Shown: positions 8,745-18,625, counted from the stretch's first letter. The stretch: DNA of 64,000 bases from Trichomonas vaginalis G3 (GCF_026262505.1 NC_067205.1:24607872-24671871); one strand, 5' to 3'. Notes: generated by a model from the sequence alone, not told the origin. Numbers and translations: made by a program.

Positions 8745-9431
8745 CTAAAGTTCTTCTGTATAAGATTTATCACTACTGAAGTAAATAGATGGATAATTAA
8801 GGACATCAAAGGTTTCTACAGTATCTTTAAGAGTCCATTCATCTCCATACTGTATAGAATAAGTATGGAAGTATGGAGGATCACATATAAAGAAAACATT
8901 GGGAAGATCTTTATACTCATTGAAGAGTATTCTCCAATCTTTATGAACAATAGTTAAACCTTCAAGATAGTCATCTATGTTTTCACCAAATAAGTTAGTA
9001 TATCTGAGGTATAACACTTTCTTCATTAATGTGTCAAGATCATAGTATTTGTATGCTCCAGAATAGAGAAGACGTGAACATAATGTATCCCAGTCTATGT
9101 ATGGAGCTTTACTTATAACTTCTCTGACGATCTCTTTCTGATCAGTAGGAATTTTCTCATCTGGCTTAACATTTATTCTCTCCTTAAGTTCCTTAAGTAT
9201 TTCATTCGTGTCATGAATGTGTTTCAGTCTATCAACGTAGTTATCATAGTCGTTAGCTATGATCGTTGCTTTTGGGAACATAATATGCAACAGATGAGAG
9301 ATATAGAGAGAACCACCAAAGAGGTCAACGAAGACATAATCCCCTTTGATGTCTTTGAGTATGTCGATAAGATCTTTCCTGATCTTCGACTTATTACCTA
9401 TGAAAGGTAAAGGAGGTTTGGTAAAAATCAT
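8745..9431 (-). CDS. D12-class adenine-specific DNA methyltransferase (Dam-like)
   Basis: This 228-residue protein has the landmarks of the MethyltransfD12/Dam family. The N-terminal motif PFIGNKSKIRKDL contains the GNK-type segment, motif I is FVDLFGGSLYISHLL (S-adenosylmethionine binding), and the catalytic motif IV is CDPPYFH near residues 180-190. It should transfer a methyl group to N6 of adenine in a short DNA site. Known relatives often recognise GATC, but specificity cannot be read here. It lies among element genes, and the upstream CCATATAAATG box is shared with other genes of the element. N6-methyladenine is reported as the main modified base in T. vaginalis, so the gene could affect element replication or expression; that is inference. 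Confidence 0.85.
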   Translation of the reverse strand: MIFTKPPLPFIGNKSKIRKDLIDILKDIKGDYVFVDLFGGSLYISHLLHIMFPKATIIANDYDNYVDRLKHIHDTNEILKELKERINVKPDEKIPTDQKEIVREVISKAPYIDWDTLCSRLLYSGAYKYYDLDTLMKKVLYLRYTNLFGENIDDYLEGLTIVHKDWRILFNEYKDLPNVFFICDPPYFHTYSIQYGDEWTLKDTVETFDVLNYPSIYFSSDKSYTEEL

Positions 9432-9455
9432 TTATATGGTAATAAAAATAAGTGT

Positions 9456-9650
9456 TTACTTGAGACAATAACCTCTGTTGAGTTTGTAGAACAAGATCAG
9501 AAGTACGATCAAGTTCAAAACAACACAAATGGCTAGGATTGCGTTACCAACAATCTTTGTCTTTTCCCAGCAAGACTTCTTCTTTGGTTCATGTGCTGCT
9601 TCGACATCACTGTATGGCTCGGACATTAACTTAAAAAGTGTCATGACCAC
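9456..9650 (-). CDS. Small single-pass membrane protein of the Maverick
   Basis: This is a 64-residue protein, or 56 residues from the second ATG (MSEPYSDVEAAHEPKKKSCW). A polar N-terminal half is followed by one clear transmembrane segment, VGNAILAICVVLNLIVLLIL, and a short tail FYKLNRGYCLK. The lysines before the membrane segment suggest an orientation with the N-terminus in the cytosol. Small membrane proteins of this type occur in many large DNA viruses, but no family is recognised. Confidence 0.6.
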   Translation of the reverse strand: MVMTLFKLMSEPYSDVEAAHEPKKKSCWEKTKIVGNAILAICVVLNLIVLLILFYKLNRGYCLK

Positions 9651-10033
9651 TTCATTTTTGATGAAGTCAACAGCTTATGTCCACTTCCTCCCACAAGCAC
9701 TTGAGGACAAGAGAAGGTCATCATTGACTACCTTCAAGCCACTGAGAAGCTCCAAAAGCTTCAAGATCTCCGCGAAGAGTTCAAGTCCCGCTTGAAACAG
9801 GAGAACTTACTGCAGGATACATGCTCATTTTGTACCCATTACTAGATGGCTCCCATTTACCATCAGAGTACACTGCAGCTCTTGATGCACTCAAAGATCT
9901 TCGCGATCACCGTCCGATCGGTAAAGAAGCCTTCGAGCTCACCATTGAGCAAGCCATCCTCGCCAAGTACAATGCAAAGAAGCGGATGCTCGAAGCTCTT
10001 GATAAGATCAAGGAGTACGTCGAAACGTTCTAA
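9651..10033 (+). CDS. Small Maverick gene region, degraded-looking; ORF 9821-10033
   Basis: The clearest open frame starts at ATG 9821 and gives 70 residues with a charged helical end (AKKRMLEALDKIKEYVETF). The region just upstream has coding-like composition but no single clear frame from an ATG, so the gene as a whole looks broken. Base composition is GC-richer than host spacers, like other small genes in this part of the element. No family is recognised. Confidence 0.35.
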
Positions 10034-10141
10034 AATAATTACTTGAGTAAACAATAAGTTTTATTGAGTAAGTCTTGAAACATTTGTGCTTTTGTTCTTG
10101 TTTGAACAACCATATTTAACATTAGATAAAAAATTTTTTGG

Positions 10142-10723
10142 TTAAACAATAACATACTTAAGACATAAATTATACCTACTTATTAACTCAGTATATTGTG
10201 CATTATATGCATACTTAAACTCTTGAGCAATATTGTTCTCATCAATGATTCTGATCTGAGCTATTTTTGAGAAAGGTGGTGGAATACCACAACATGTGAT
10301 GTCTGGGTCCAGTAGGTCTATTTCACACTTGAACCCAGTCATTCTGTGAACAACTTCTTCCAAGTCTGGCTTAGGTAGTAAGATCTGATCTTTGCTCACT
10401 AAGTTAGAAAAGAGCTCTTTGTCTTGGTCTAGAAGTATCTTCTGGTATATACTAAGTAAATACTCTTCTACACCAATCCTCGATGAAGTCTCCACAGATC
10501 TCGATGAGGTCAGGTTGGAAGTTAATGGACTTAAAGGAGGAGGATACATTGGTGCTTCTGAGTTCGTAGTTGTTTCCTCTTTTTTTATCTCTGTTGGAGC
10601 ATCACTTACTGTACCAGATGGATAGTTCTTTATCACAATGTTATTAGTTGTTCTTGAATCAACATTGCTTGTTGGTTCAATTGGAAGATTAGCTGCACCA
10701 TAAAGAATTGACTTCGATCTCAT
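10142..10723 (-). CDS. Maverick protein of unknown role, 193 residues
   Basis: This is a 193-residue protein. The N-terminal half is polar and low in complexity (TNSEAPMYPPPLSPLTSN), and the C-terminal half looks folded, with EEYLLSIYQKILLDQDKELF and a cysteine-bearing segment DLLDPDITCCGIPPPFSK. It is divergent from the gene at 10,759, with 35 bases between start codons. No signal peptide or membrane segment is seen. I do not recognise the family. The vicinal cysteines are noteworthy. Confidence 0.65.
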   Translation of the reverse strand: MRSKSILYGAANLPIEPTSNVDSRTTNNIVIKNYPSGTVSDAPTEIKKEETTTNSEAPMYPPPLSPLTSNLTSSRSVETSSRIGVEEYLLSIYQKILLDQDKELFSNLVSKDQILLPKPDLEEVVHRMTGFKCEIDLLDPDITCCGIPPPFSKIAQIRIIDENNIAQEFKYAYNAQYTELISRYNLCLKYVIV

Positions 10724-10758
10724 TTGTTATGAGTAAAAATTGTTTTATTCTCATATAA

Positions 10759-11112
10759 ATGACGAACATTAACCCAGAGAACAACACAGAATATACTGCA
10801 ACAGGAGTTGTTTACAATGATCTAGATCAGATCGTCCAACTCAAAGCCCCAAGAGGAAGGAATTTAATAAGACAACCTCCACCAAAGATATATGTTGATG
10901 ATGGTAGTAATGGGTTCAACTTAGTGTATCATTACTCATATCCTCAATATGCAAAAATTGGGTCTACCCCAAACGTGACAAACCATTATATGAACCTTTA
11001 TGATGAAGCAAGGTTTCATGCACCAACGAAGAAAGAACCTGATGCATCAAGATTACATGAATTCGCAGACCATGATGGTTATAGCGATTACTCAATGCCT
11101 GTAAGACTTTAA
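10759..11112 (+). CDS. Maverick protein upstream of integrase, 117 residues
   Basis: This is a 117-residue protein with a central segment NLIRQPPPKIYVDDGSNGFN and tyrosine/histidine-rich stretches (LVYHYSYPQYAKIG). CTCATATAA abuts the ATG. It lies 13 bases before the integrase start in the same orientation, so the two may share a promoter region. It lacks an obvious zinc-binding or DDE motif, so it does not look like a split piece of the integrase. Function is unknown. Confidence 0.65.
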   Translation: MTNINPENNTEYTATGVVYNDLDQIVQLKAPRGRNLIRQPPPKIYVDDGSNGFNLVYHYSYPQYAKIGSTPNVTNHYMNLYDEARFHAPTKKEPDASRLHEFADHDGYSDYSMPVRL

Positions 11113-11125
11113 CGTTAATAAAAAA

Positions 11126-12193
11126 ATGACTGTTGGTAAACAAGAAAAAACTTTAATACAAGAGGATTTGATGCTACCAATATATTCAACTGATATGGGA
11201 GCTTATCAATTCGATACATTTGAGAATCCTGGTGGAACACCACCATATTTTCTTTTGTTCATCAATGTAAACAGTAGAAAAGGTTATGCGTTCCCAATGA
11301 GTGAAAAGAACTCAAACAATGTTCTAAGTGCAATGCAGAAGTTCATTTCACAAGCTACAGGTGAAATGAAGCCTACAATACTTACTAGTGATGAAGACCC
11401 AGCTTATACGACACAAAATGTTCGAGATCTGTTGGTCAGTCATAACATTGAGCACATGACGACACAGAAATACAATCATAACATACTAGGTATTATTAAT
11501 AGGTTCTGTAGAACTATTAGAACTATGTTACATATGAAGTTAAACCTCAAAGAAGGTGATAAAACACCACCTTTCACTGCAGATACAATGAGACAAATTA
11601 TTAATGACTACAACACTGAATATCATTCAAGCACACAACAAAAGCCTGATGATTTCACAGAAAAGGATAATGAGGAATATATAAAGAAGCAAAGATTGAA
11701 AGAAGAGTATGTCAGAAAAAATAACCTTTATAACTTAAGACCTGGTCAAAAAGTTCAAGTCATAGTTGAACCAAGAACATGGGGTAAAGGTAACCAACAA
11801 AGAAGACATCTTGATCCTTCTTATTATACAGTTGATTCAGTTGATACAAGTGCATACTTGTTAAGAGCAAAAGATGGAAGTGTTGCAAGATATCCACGTT
11901 ATCAGATATGGACAAAAATAGAGCATGGATTAAAGCAAGGAGAAACTTTAGATCAAGGAAGACACGGTGCTGTTAAAAGTATTGATGGTCATGAACTTGT
12001 CGGTAATGATGTAAAGTATGATGTTACGTTTGAGAACGAAAATACAGGAAAAGTGACAGGTAGAGGTATGCGTGAAGGTAATCCAAACAGGTTGTCACAA
12101 ATGGAAGTACAGTATTGGAGGAAAAATATTAATGAAGGTCATGTTAAAGATATGCCTAGTTTTCTTGAGAAGTATCGTGGGTTTCGAGTTTAG
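11126..12193 (+). CDS. Maverick retroviral-type (c-) integrase
   Basis: This 355-residue protein has an RNase-H-like integrase core. An early acidic block (STDMGAYQFDTF) is followed by a region around LTSDEDPAYTTQNVRDLL and then HNILGIINRFCRTIRTML, typical of the last core helix with its NRFxRT-like pattern. The C-terminal third (QKVQVIVEPRTWGKG, then YPRYQIWTKIEHG) resembles an SH3-like DNA-binding domain, and a further segment (KYDVTFENENTGKVTGRG) could be chromo-like. The protein would insert the element DNA into the host chromosome, generating a short target duplication. It overlaps the 3' end of a small minus-strand gene. Confidence 0.85.
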   Translation: MTVGKQEKTLIQEDLMLPIYSTDMGAYQFDTFENPGGTPPYFLLFINVNSRKGYAFPMSEKNSNNVLSAMQKFISQATGEMKPTILTSDEDPAYTTQNVRDLLVSHNIEHMTTQKYNHNILGIINRFCRTIRTMLHMKLNLKEGDKTPPFTADTMRQIINDYNTEYHSSTQQKPDDFTEKDNEEYIKKQRLKEEYVRKNNLYNLRPGQKVQVIVEPRTWGKGNQQRRHLDPSYYTVDSVDTSAYLLRAKDGSVARYPRYQIWTKIEHGLKQGETLDQGRHGAVKSIDGHELVGNDVKYDVTFENENTGKVTGRGMREGNPNRLSQMEVQYWRKNINEGHVKDMPSFLEKYRGFRV

Positions 12194-12392
12194 CTTGTAA
12201 GTCCTTTATTTTTGTTTCATACAATGAGATCTTCCTTCTGATCTGTTCATCATTGAGAGGTTGCTTGACTTTACGGAACTGTACACGTCCGTCTTTCATT
12301 GTATGTACATAATATCCATCAGGAACCTTACCATCTTTTATATATTCAGTTAACCACTTTTGTTTAGTTGATGCTTTAATGACTTGACTCAT
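12156..12392 (-). CDS. Small basic Maverick protein, 78 residues
   Basis: This is a 78-residue protein beginning [20 protein letters not shown], with [17 protein letters not shown] in the middle and a helical, probably coiled-coil C-terminus ([18 protein letters not shown]). Its 3' end overlaps the end of the integrase gene on the other strand by 38 bases, and its start overlaps the stop of the large upstream gene by four bases, so it fits the compact gene order. Function is unknown. Confidence 0.6.
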   Translation of the reverse strand: MSQVIKASTKQKWLTEYIKDGKVPDGYYVHTMKDGRVQFRKVKQPLNDEQIRRKISLYETKIKDLQAKLETHDTSQEN

Positions 12393-15300
12393 TTCTTACT
12401 GGATAAATTTTTATGTTTTTTATCTTTTGACGATTTTTTCTTATCCTTATCTTTCTTCTTGTCCTTGTCCTTCTTTGATTTATCCTTCTTCTTGTCCTTG
12501 TCCTTCTTGGACTTCTCTGCTGCAGGTGGTGTTGGATTCTGTTTGACTTTAGCACTTGGGTCAGGACCTTGTCTTTGAGACTTAGATATAGATTGTTTAG
12601 GAGCTGCTGCTTGTTTAGTTGCTTCAGCTTGTTGTTTAGCTAATTCAGCAGCTTGTTTATCATTCTCTTCTATTTCCTTTGCACCAGTTGCGACTTCATT
12701 CTTGAACTTTTGGAGATTCTCAGCAGCATCCATTACCTTATTCGCTCCTTTAAACAATCCATAAAATTTCTGCCATGGTGATACTGAAGGTATATTTCCA
12801 CCAATTGCTGGAGGAACTGATGCTTCAGGAGTTGGAGATGGTGTTTTGTCTGAATTGAGATGCTTTTCTGCTTCAAGAACTTGTGTAGTATTTTTCTCCA
12901 GGTATGCTTTTGCAACCTCCTTAACTTCTGGACGTTCATTATTTACATCCTGTCTTGGTGTTGATGTTTCAGTAGCGTTTTCCTGAGTTACATTAACAAC
13001 AGGTTGCTCAACTGCTGAAACATTAGCTGCTTCAGTAATGTTATGAGTAGTTGAAACATTTCCTGATATACCTTCTCCTGTTGGAACTCTTGGAGCAATT
13101 GTTGTGATGTTCGCCATTGCAGGAGTTGGAGTAGGAGTGTCATCAATCTTTCTGTCAGCTTTCGTCGTTTGCGTTGTAGTATTTGTTGTTTCATTACCAT
13201 ATTTTGATCTTAGTCTGGTAAGCTCTAACTTCATATGTTCTTCAGGATATGCATACTTATTATATTCACCCTTAATATTCTTTTTCCATTCATCGTATTT
13301 ATCTTCTGCTGATTTCTTAATTGATGCTAGTCCGTTTACAGCCAATTCATCAGTACCGTTATCAGTAGTCTGGTTATATAAAAGATTAGCAGCTGATCTA
13401 ATTGTGTAATCCGTAAGATTACCAAAACGCTCTATTGTACCTAATGTTGTGTTCTTCAGTTCCTTTCCAATTCCTTGTGCAGCATCTTTGACTAAATCAG
13501 CACCCCATGCACCAAATTGTCTCACAGGAGCCGCTATTGATGGTGAAGGAGATGGAGATGGCGATGGTGTTGCTGCTTTCGCCTTTCTATCAGCTTCTTC
13601 CTTAGCCTTTCTATCTGCTTCTTCTTTCGCCTTTCTATCTGCTTCTTCCTTAGCCTTACGAGCTTTTTCTTTCTTCTTAAGTTCCTCTAGTTCTTTACGT
13701 TCAGCTTCTTCTTTCGCCTTTCGTTCAGCTTCTTCCTTAGCCTTACGAGCTTTTTCTTTCTTCTTAAGCTCCTCTAGTTCTTTACGTTCAGCTTCTTCTT
13801 TCGCCTTTCGTTCAGCTTCTTCCTTAGCCTTACGAGCTTTTTCTTTCTTCTTAAGCTCCTCTAGTTCTTTACGTTCAGCTTCTTCTTTCGCCTTTCGTTC
13901 AGCTTCTTCCTTAGCCTTACGAGCTTTTTCTTTCTTCTTAAGCTCCTCTAGTTCTTTACGTTCAGCTTCTTCTTTCGCCTTTCGTTCAGCTTCTTCCTTA
14001 GCCTTACGAGCTTTTTCTTTCTTCTTAAGCTCCTCTAGTTCTTTACGTTCAGCTTCTTCTTTCGCCTTTCGTTCAGCTTCTTCCTTAGCCTTACGAGCTT
14101 TTTCTTTCTTCTTAAGCTCCTCTAGTTCTTTACGTTCAGCTTCTTCTTTCGCCTTTCGTTCAGCTTCTTCCTTAGCCTTACGAGCTTTTTCTTTCTTCTT
14201 AAGCTCCTCTAGTTCTTTACGTTCAGCTTCTTCTTTCGCCTTTCGTTCAGCTTCTTCCTTAGCCTTACGAGCTTTTTCTTCATAATATTTTGTATACTTA
14301 TCATCAGCCCAATTACCAAGTGATTTGGCACCTGTTAGTATTCCATTTGCGGTTGATGTTGCTGTTCTTCCGAGCCATCCCCCTACCGCTGAAGCACCAT
14401 TGCCAATAGCACTACCAGCATTTAAAATTCCACGACCAATCCATATCCCTGGTTTTGCCTTTGTATTAAGAGTAAGAAATTCTTCCTTCCTATCTTCAGG
14501 TGTAGGATTTGTAACAGTTCTTACAGTATCAACAACAGTGTCAACACTGGTTCCAATAGCACTACCAACAGCTGTTGCACCAGTTAGAATACCATGGGTA
14601 ACTAAATCAGTAGCTCTTGAGACAACATTATCACTCGAGGCTTTCTCTGCTGGATAGTTTGATCCTTTGTAAGTTCCTGGACCACCTCTATTTGAAGCTT
14701 CTCCTTCAACTATTTTCTTCTCTTCTTGTGCTTGTTCTCTGGCAACACTCAATGCACGTTCTTGTCTTTGAATGTTGTCTTTCTTTAACATGTAACCACC
14801 AAGTGTCTGTGGTGGTGTGTTTTTATCTAGTGCAGCATCAATTGCAGCCTTTTCTTTTCGCTTTTCTTCGTCTAACCAATTTTGAATAGATTCTGCATCA
14901 GTTGGTTCAGCTGGAGTTGGAGACGGTGTTGGAGCTTTAGTTGGTGTTGGAGACGGTGTCGGAGCTTTAGTCGGAGTTGGAGATGGAGTAGGTGCTTTTG
15001 TAGGTGTCGGTGATGGAGTTGGAGATGGAGTTGGAGGTACTGTTGGTTCTGGAGTTGGTTCAACAGTCGGTGAAGGTGTTGGCGCCTTTGTGATTCTTGG
15101 AGTTGGCTCTGGTGTTCTAATAGGGGAAGCAGTTGGTGTATTAGCTCTTTTAAGAACCTGTGATCTTTCCGCTTGATTTGAATCAGATACTGGGTTAGTT
15201 GTACTAGGATGTGATACAGGAGTTATTTTTGGTGTAGGTGTTGGTTTATTTAATGTTATACCATGACTACTCGACATTGGTGGAGGACCTGCGTGAGCAG

Positions 15301-16198
15301 TTGGTGTCAGAGTTGGCGTTGGAGCTACTGTAGGAGTTGGCGTTGGAGCTACTGTTGGTTCAGGAGTGGGAGTTGGTGTTGGAGCTACTGTAGGAGTAGG
15401 TGTAGGAGTTGGTGTTGGAGTCGACATTTGTTTTAACCTCTCATTATACCAATTCTCCAAATAATAAGCCTCACCCATTAAGTTACTCTGTCTTTGTTTT
15501 ATAGAAAATTCACCTAACAGTAATTCATCATGAATCATTTTCTGCAGCTTTGTCGTGTTTTCTACTTCCTTTATTAGAACGCTCGATGTATTCGCCAATC
15601 CTCTATATTCCTTAATCATCTTATCTAGTTTGTTCATATTTGGTACTTCCTTTTTCTTCTCAGCGTTAATCTCATTAGATCGTTTCTCCAATTCTTCAAC
15701 TACTTTGTAAAGCTTATTTATCTTGACATGTGATTCCTTTACTTCTCCAGTCCTTGGATCCTTAGGTTCCTTGTATTTAGCTAATTTCGTCTCTATATAT
15801 CTTCGTTTAGCGTCATATCCAGGATCACTGGTTCGTAAAGGATGCGAAGGTGGACGAAAATAAGGTATGTAGAAATCTGGATCATCATTAATAGAAGAAC
15901 GTGCTTTAAAGTTACGAACCGCGTCTGTAAAAGGGTCTCTACCACGTGCTGTATATGTTGATGTAATCAAAAAGCCTTCTCTTCTCATTGGGAAATTAAT
16001 ACGACCTTTTTGAACATATTCTTTCTCAAAGTATTGCCTAGCATTGTAATCAAAAGCAAGATCATTATATATATCGCGCAAAAAATCAAATGTATGCTGC
16101 TTGAACTTTTGATCGCTAATTATGGTACGAATTATCGGACGTTCATTCTCCCATTTCTTAACTCGTTCATCAATGAGTTTCCTCTCTTGTTCACTCAT
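12389..16198 (-). CDS. Large repetitive Maverick protein, probably structural
   Basis: This is a 1,269-residue protein. Residues 1-255 look folded and helical ([20 protein letters not shown] at the start). Residues about 258-435 are a proline-threonine linker (PTPTPTP, VAPTPTP, KAPTPSP). A central small-residue-rich region contains [20 protein letters not shown] and [20 protein letters not shown], which could be amphipathic or membrane-active. Residues about 640-845 hold seven 29-residue repeats (87 bp each, [11 protein letters not shown]...ELEELKKKE) forming a long charged helix. A further P/T-rich part leads to a lysine-rich tail ([18 protein letters not shown]). It is probably an internal virion or scaffold protein; this is inference. 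Confidence 0.75.
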   Translation of the reverse strand: MSEQERKLIDERVKKWENERPIIRTIISDQKFKQHTFDFLRDIYNDLAFDYNARQYFEKEYVQKGRINFPMRREGFLITSTYTARGRDPFTDAVRNFKARSSINDDPDFYIPYFRPPSHPLRTSDPGYDAKRRYIETKLAKYKEPKDPRTGEVKESHVKINKLYKVVEELEKRSNEINAEKKKEVPNMNKLDKMIKEYRGLANTSSVLIKEVENTTKLQKMIHDELLLGEFSIKQRQSNLMGEAYYLENWYNERLKQMSTPTPTPTPTPTVAPTPTPTPEPTVAPTPTPTVAPTPTLTPTAHAGPPPMSSSHGITLNKPTPTPKITPVSHPSTTNPVSDSNQAERSQVLKRANTPTASPIRTPEPTPRITKAPTPSPTVEPTPEPTVPPTPSPTPSPTPTKAPTPSPTPTKAPTPSPTPTKAPTPSPTPAEPTDAESIQNWLDEEKRKEKAAIDAALDKNTPPQTLGGYMLKKDNIQRQERALSVAREQAQEEKKIVEGEASNRGGPGTYKGSNYPAEKASSDNVVSRATDLVTHGILTGATAVGSAIGTSVDTVVDTVRTVTNPTPEDRKEEFLTLNTKAKPGIWIGRGILNAGSAIGNGASAVGGWLGRTATSTANGILTGAKSLGNWADDKYTKYYEEKARKAKEEAERKAKEEAERKELEELKKKEKARKAKEEAERKAKEEAERKELEELKKKEKARKAKEEAERKAKEEAERKELEELKKKEKARKAKEEAERKAKEEAERKELEELKKKEKARKAKEEAERKAKEEAERKELEELKKKEKARKAKEEAERKAKEEAERKELEELKKKEKARKAKEEAERKAKEEAERKELEELKKKEKARKAKEEADRKAKEEADRKAKEEADRKAKAATPSPSPSPSPSIAAPVRQFGAWGADLVKDAAQGIGKELKNTTLGTIERFGNLTDYTIRSAANLLYNQTTDNGTDELAVNGLASIKKSAEDKYDEWKKNIKGEYNKYAYPEEHMKLELTRLRSKYGNETTNTTTQTTKADRKIDDTPTPTPAMANITTIAPRVPTGEGISGNVSTTHNITEAANVSAVEQPVVNVTQENATETSTPRQDVNNERPEVKEVAKAYLEKNTTQVLEAEKHLNSDKTPSPTPEASVPPAIGGNIPSVSPWQKFYGLFKGANKVMDAAENLQKFKNEVATGAKEIEENDKQAAELAKQQAEATKQAAAPKQSISKSQRQGPDPSAKVKQNPTPPAAEKSKKDKDKKKDKSKKDKDKKKDKDKKKSSKDKKHKNLSSKK
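13670..14282. repeat. 87-bp coding tandem repeat, seven copies
   Basis: Seven near-identical 87-bp units lie within the large minus-strand gene and encode the 29-residue helix repeat [11 protein letters not shown]...ELEELKKKE. The units differ by only a few bases, suggesting recent expansion or homogenisation. A degenerate ADRKAKEE tail of shorter period follows towards 13,580. The antisense frame across this block is also open for a long distance, but that is a shadow of the repeat. Confidence 0.95.
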
Positions 16199-16218
16199 TT
16201 AAACCTCATAAAAATATA

Positions 16219-16626
16219 TTATCTGCGTATAGTGCCACTAATAGCATTAATCCATGGCATGTCTGATAGTACACGTACTGACTGAACTAATGGCTTATGA
16301 TTGTTCCAAATAGCTCCTCCAATGTATGCGTTATACTTATTGTTGTCAATAGTTTGTTGAGGTTGAACTATAGGTGTTTCAACAGGCTTGTCTCTACTGA
16401 AGTCACCACCAAGAGCTTTATTGAATGCTTTAAGATTCTTCGTTAATGCATTATCTTCACCTAATGTAGTTTTTGCAATTCTTTCACCAAGACTACCGAT
16501 AACACCACCGACTTGACCAACTTGAGGGAAAAGTTTGTTAGCAATGTTAAATCCAGCACCTATTACAAGACCAGGATTTTTTTTCACCATACCCCATCCA
16601 GCTTTAACATAATCGCCAAAACCCAT
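16219..16626 (-). CDS. Glycine-rich small Maverick protein, possible minor capsid
   Basis: This is a 135-residue protein with a hydrophobic, glycine-rich N-terminal half (WGMVKKNPGLVIGAGFNIAN, then VGQVGGVIGSLGERIA) and a polar C-terminal half that ends WINAISGTIRR. The pattern of an amphipathic glycine-rich segment recalls membrane-active minor capsid proteins of adenovirus-like viruses (pVI type). The resemblance is by character only, so function is inferred. It sits between the ATPase and the large repetitive gene on the same strand, 10 bases after the ATPase stop and 20 bases before the next start, suggesting a morphogenesis cluster. Confidence 0.65.
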   Translation of the reverse strand: MGFGDYVKAGWGMVKKNPGLVIGAGFNIANKLFPQVGQVGGVIGSLGERIAKTTLGEDNALTKNLKAFNKALGGDFSRDKPVETPIVQPQQTIDNNKYNAYIGGAIWNNHKPLVQSVRVLSDMPWINAISGTIRR

Positions 16627-16636
16627 TTATTTCTTC

Positions 16637-17536
16637 TTAAAATAATGTCATCTTTTGTTGCTTAACTTCTTTAAAGTCCGTCTTTCCTGCAACTATATGA
16701 ACTTCCATATATGAACGAGGTGTTGGTAGCTCTTTGTATTTGTTCCATAACTCTTCCCAATCTTCTGTTGCTCCTGACTGTTCAATCATTGACTGAAAGT
16801 CTCTCATAGAATAACCTTGAAAGATAACGAAGTCAGTGCATAGTCTCTTAATGTTTAAACATATATGTCTCCATGTTTGACACATGATGACAACAGTATA
16901 GTTATAATGTCTGACCTTAGTGATGAAGTTCGCTAATGGTGAACGTGGGTCATTCAATAAGTCATGACCACCATAATCGTCTAACACTAATAGAGAATTA
17001 CTGGGATACTTTGTGAAAGGATATTTGTTCAACTTCTTTACAACATATATTGCAATCTTCTTATACTCAAACTTTCCATCAGGTTTCCTTAGTTGATGCT
17101 TTGTTAAGATGTGTTCCATCTCCTCTGAAATTTTTTCGAACTTACTTTGAACGAACTCAACAATAGCGTAATACTTTGCTTTCATCTTAACGTTCTTCAT
17201 TAAATAAGGCATAAGTTCTTTATCATCCTTTTTCAGTACTGGTGCTTTAACTTGACTCATAAATGTCTTCGCTGTTTTATCCATTGTTCCTGATGTTGCT
17301 GAGATAACTATTGAGTCATAATATGGAGTATTAGTGAAGCGGTCTGTTATCATTATATGACGAATAACACCATATGTCTTACCTGAACCCATCTTACCGC
17401 AGTAGAAATAAACACCATTAGTACAAAATGGATAATCATCAGAAAATGGCATAATGAGTGCATTGTTTAGTTCTTTACTATTCTTACGTGCTCCATCATG
17501 AAGAATCTTATCTACTTGATTAATAACTTTCTCCAT
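16637..17536 (-). CDS. A32/FtsK-HerA-type packaging ATPase
   Basis: This is a 299-residue P-loop ATPase. Walker A is GKMGSGKT at residues 47-54, and Walker B is LLVLDD at about 182-187, followed by YGGHDLL. A later segment contains VVIMCQTWRH, resembling the sensor region of the family. Such ATPases translocate element DNA into preformed capsids in adenovirus-like and Polinton-type systems. It is divergent from the next gene, with only 18 bases between start codons. Together with the genes downstream on the same strand it forms the probable morphogenesis block. Confidence 0.9.
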   Translation of the reverse strand: MEKVINQVDKILHDGARKNSKELNNALIMPFSDDYPFCTNGVYFYCGKMGSGKTYGVIRHIMITDRFTNTPYYDSIVISATSGTMDKTAKTFMSQVKAPVLKKDDKELMPYLMKNVKMKAKYYAIVEFVQSKFEKISEEMEHILTKHQLRKPDGKFEYKKIAIYVVKKLNKYPFTKYPSNSLLVLDDYGGHDLLNDPRSPLANFITKVRHYNYTVVIMCQTWRHICLNIKRLCTDFVIFQGYSMRDFQSMIEQSGATEDWEELWNKYKELPTPRSYMEVHIVAGKTDFKEVKQQKMTLF

Positions 17537-17554
17537 CTTTTAGTTACATATAAA

Positions 17555-18625
17555 ATGTCTAAATATGATGGATTATACTATGAACATGTTATGAATGATG
17601 GCACGATAAGTGGTAATACAGTCTCATATAAATTACCGAGAGACTTCATTGAATATCCTGCGTCAAAAGCTCTTGAGATAAGAAAGATAAGTCTTGAGCA
17701 TCCAGACTTTGAGTTTCTTGCTATTCCATTAGAAATGACAGATTCATCAAAATCAGTGAAAAAAAGGTTTGACATGAGATATTACATAAAACCCAACATG
17801 ACTACACAGGAGTTGAATGAAGGTCTTATGGAAAAAATGACTGAGGCAAGTAGAGAATTTGTTGATTGTTACTATGATTCAAATGAAAATAAATTGAATG
17901 TATTAAGAAAAGGTACATCACCAATCATAACATTACCTTCATACAGTAGTATAGAAAAAAATGCCTTGAATTATAAATATGACATGTCCCTAGGAGATGT
18001 GTTGGATTTCATCACTGCGTTATTAGAAACCACTGAAACAGACACAACATCAAGAAAACCAGAGCTTGTTTGGGAAGATGACCATGGTAGAACATTCACG
18101 CAAAAAGTAATTCCATCGAAAGCAAAATTTTTAGACTTATGGGAAAAAAAATATATCTCGCGAATGCATGTATATTATAGTTTTACCATAGCAGATTTCA
18201 CTGACGAAAATGATAAAGATAAAAAAACATATAAGTACTTTGATGAGCTTTTCATAACTATAGCGAATATCAGGTTTATCCTTGAGCGAAAGGGCAAACC
18301 AACATATAAATTTGTCGGTTATCAGATAAGAATAAATCCTCTCCTTGAGCCTTTAGTAACGTTGAGTAATATTGCTCATGATAACAAACAATTTATATGT
18401 AATGTGAATGAACAGCTTGTGCCACCAAAATTTTACGATATCACTGGTTATAAAGATGCACTCGTGTTTGAGTTTTATAAGCGCTTTTCATTCAAAAGAG
18501 TTGAAGAATCAACTGATGGTCAAAAAAAGGAATATTATGTAAAAGAACCATATGAAATTCCTAAAGACTCTAATATAATGGTTGAACTTATATTAGAGTC
18601 TGGTACTCAATCTCAACATAAATAG
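17555..18625 (+). CDS. Probable Maverick structural protein, 356 residues
   Basis: The start at 17,555 (MSKYDGLYYEHVMNDG) is preferred over a more distal ATG because ACATATAAA abuts it and the neighbouring ATPase starts just 18 bases away. The protein is 356 residues, without signal peptide or membrane segments, and is rich in predicted beta strands (VYYSFTIADFTDEND, LFITIANIRFILERKG) with a final strand pattern NIMVELILESG. This would fit a jelly-roll-type capsid component and the position next to the packaging ATPase supports that. It is shorter than usual for a double-jelly-roll major capsid protein, so a minor capsid protein is equally possible. Confidence 0.7.
   Translation: MSKYDGLYYEHVMNDGTISGNTVSYKLPRDFIEYPASKALEIRKISLEHPDFEFLAIPLEMTDSSKSVKKRFDMRYYIKPNMTTQELNEGLMEKMTEASREFVDCYYDSNENKLNVLRKGTSPIITLPSYSSIEKNALNYKYDMSLGDVLDFITALLETTETDTTSRKPELVWEDDHGRTFTQKVIPSKAKFLDLWEKKYISRMHVYYSFTIADFTDENDKDKKTYKYFDELFITIANIRFILERKGKPTYKFVGYQIRINPLLEPLVTLSNIAHDNKQFICNVNEQLVPPKFYDITGYKDALVFEFYKRFSFKRVEESTDGQKKEYYVKEPYEIPKDSNIMVELILESGTQSQHK

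Noticed and set aside
13449-14285. 278-codon plus-strand frame (repeats of [19 protein letters not shown])
   Set aside because: It is antisense to the 87-bp repeats of the large minus-strand gene and is a shadow of them.
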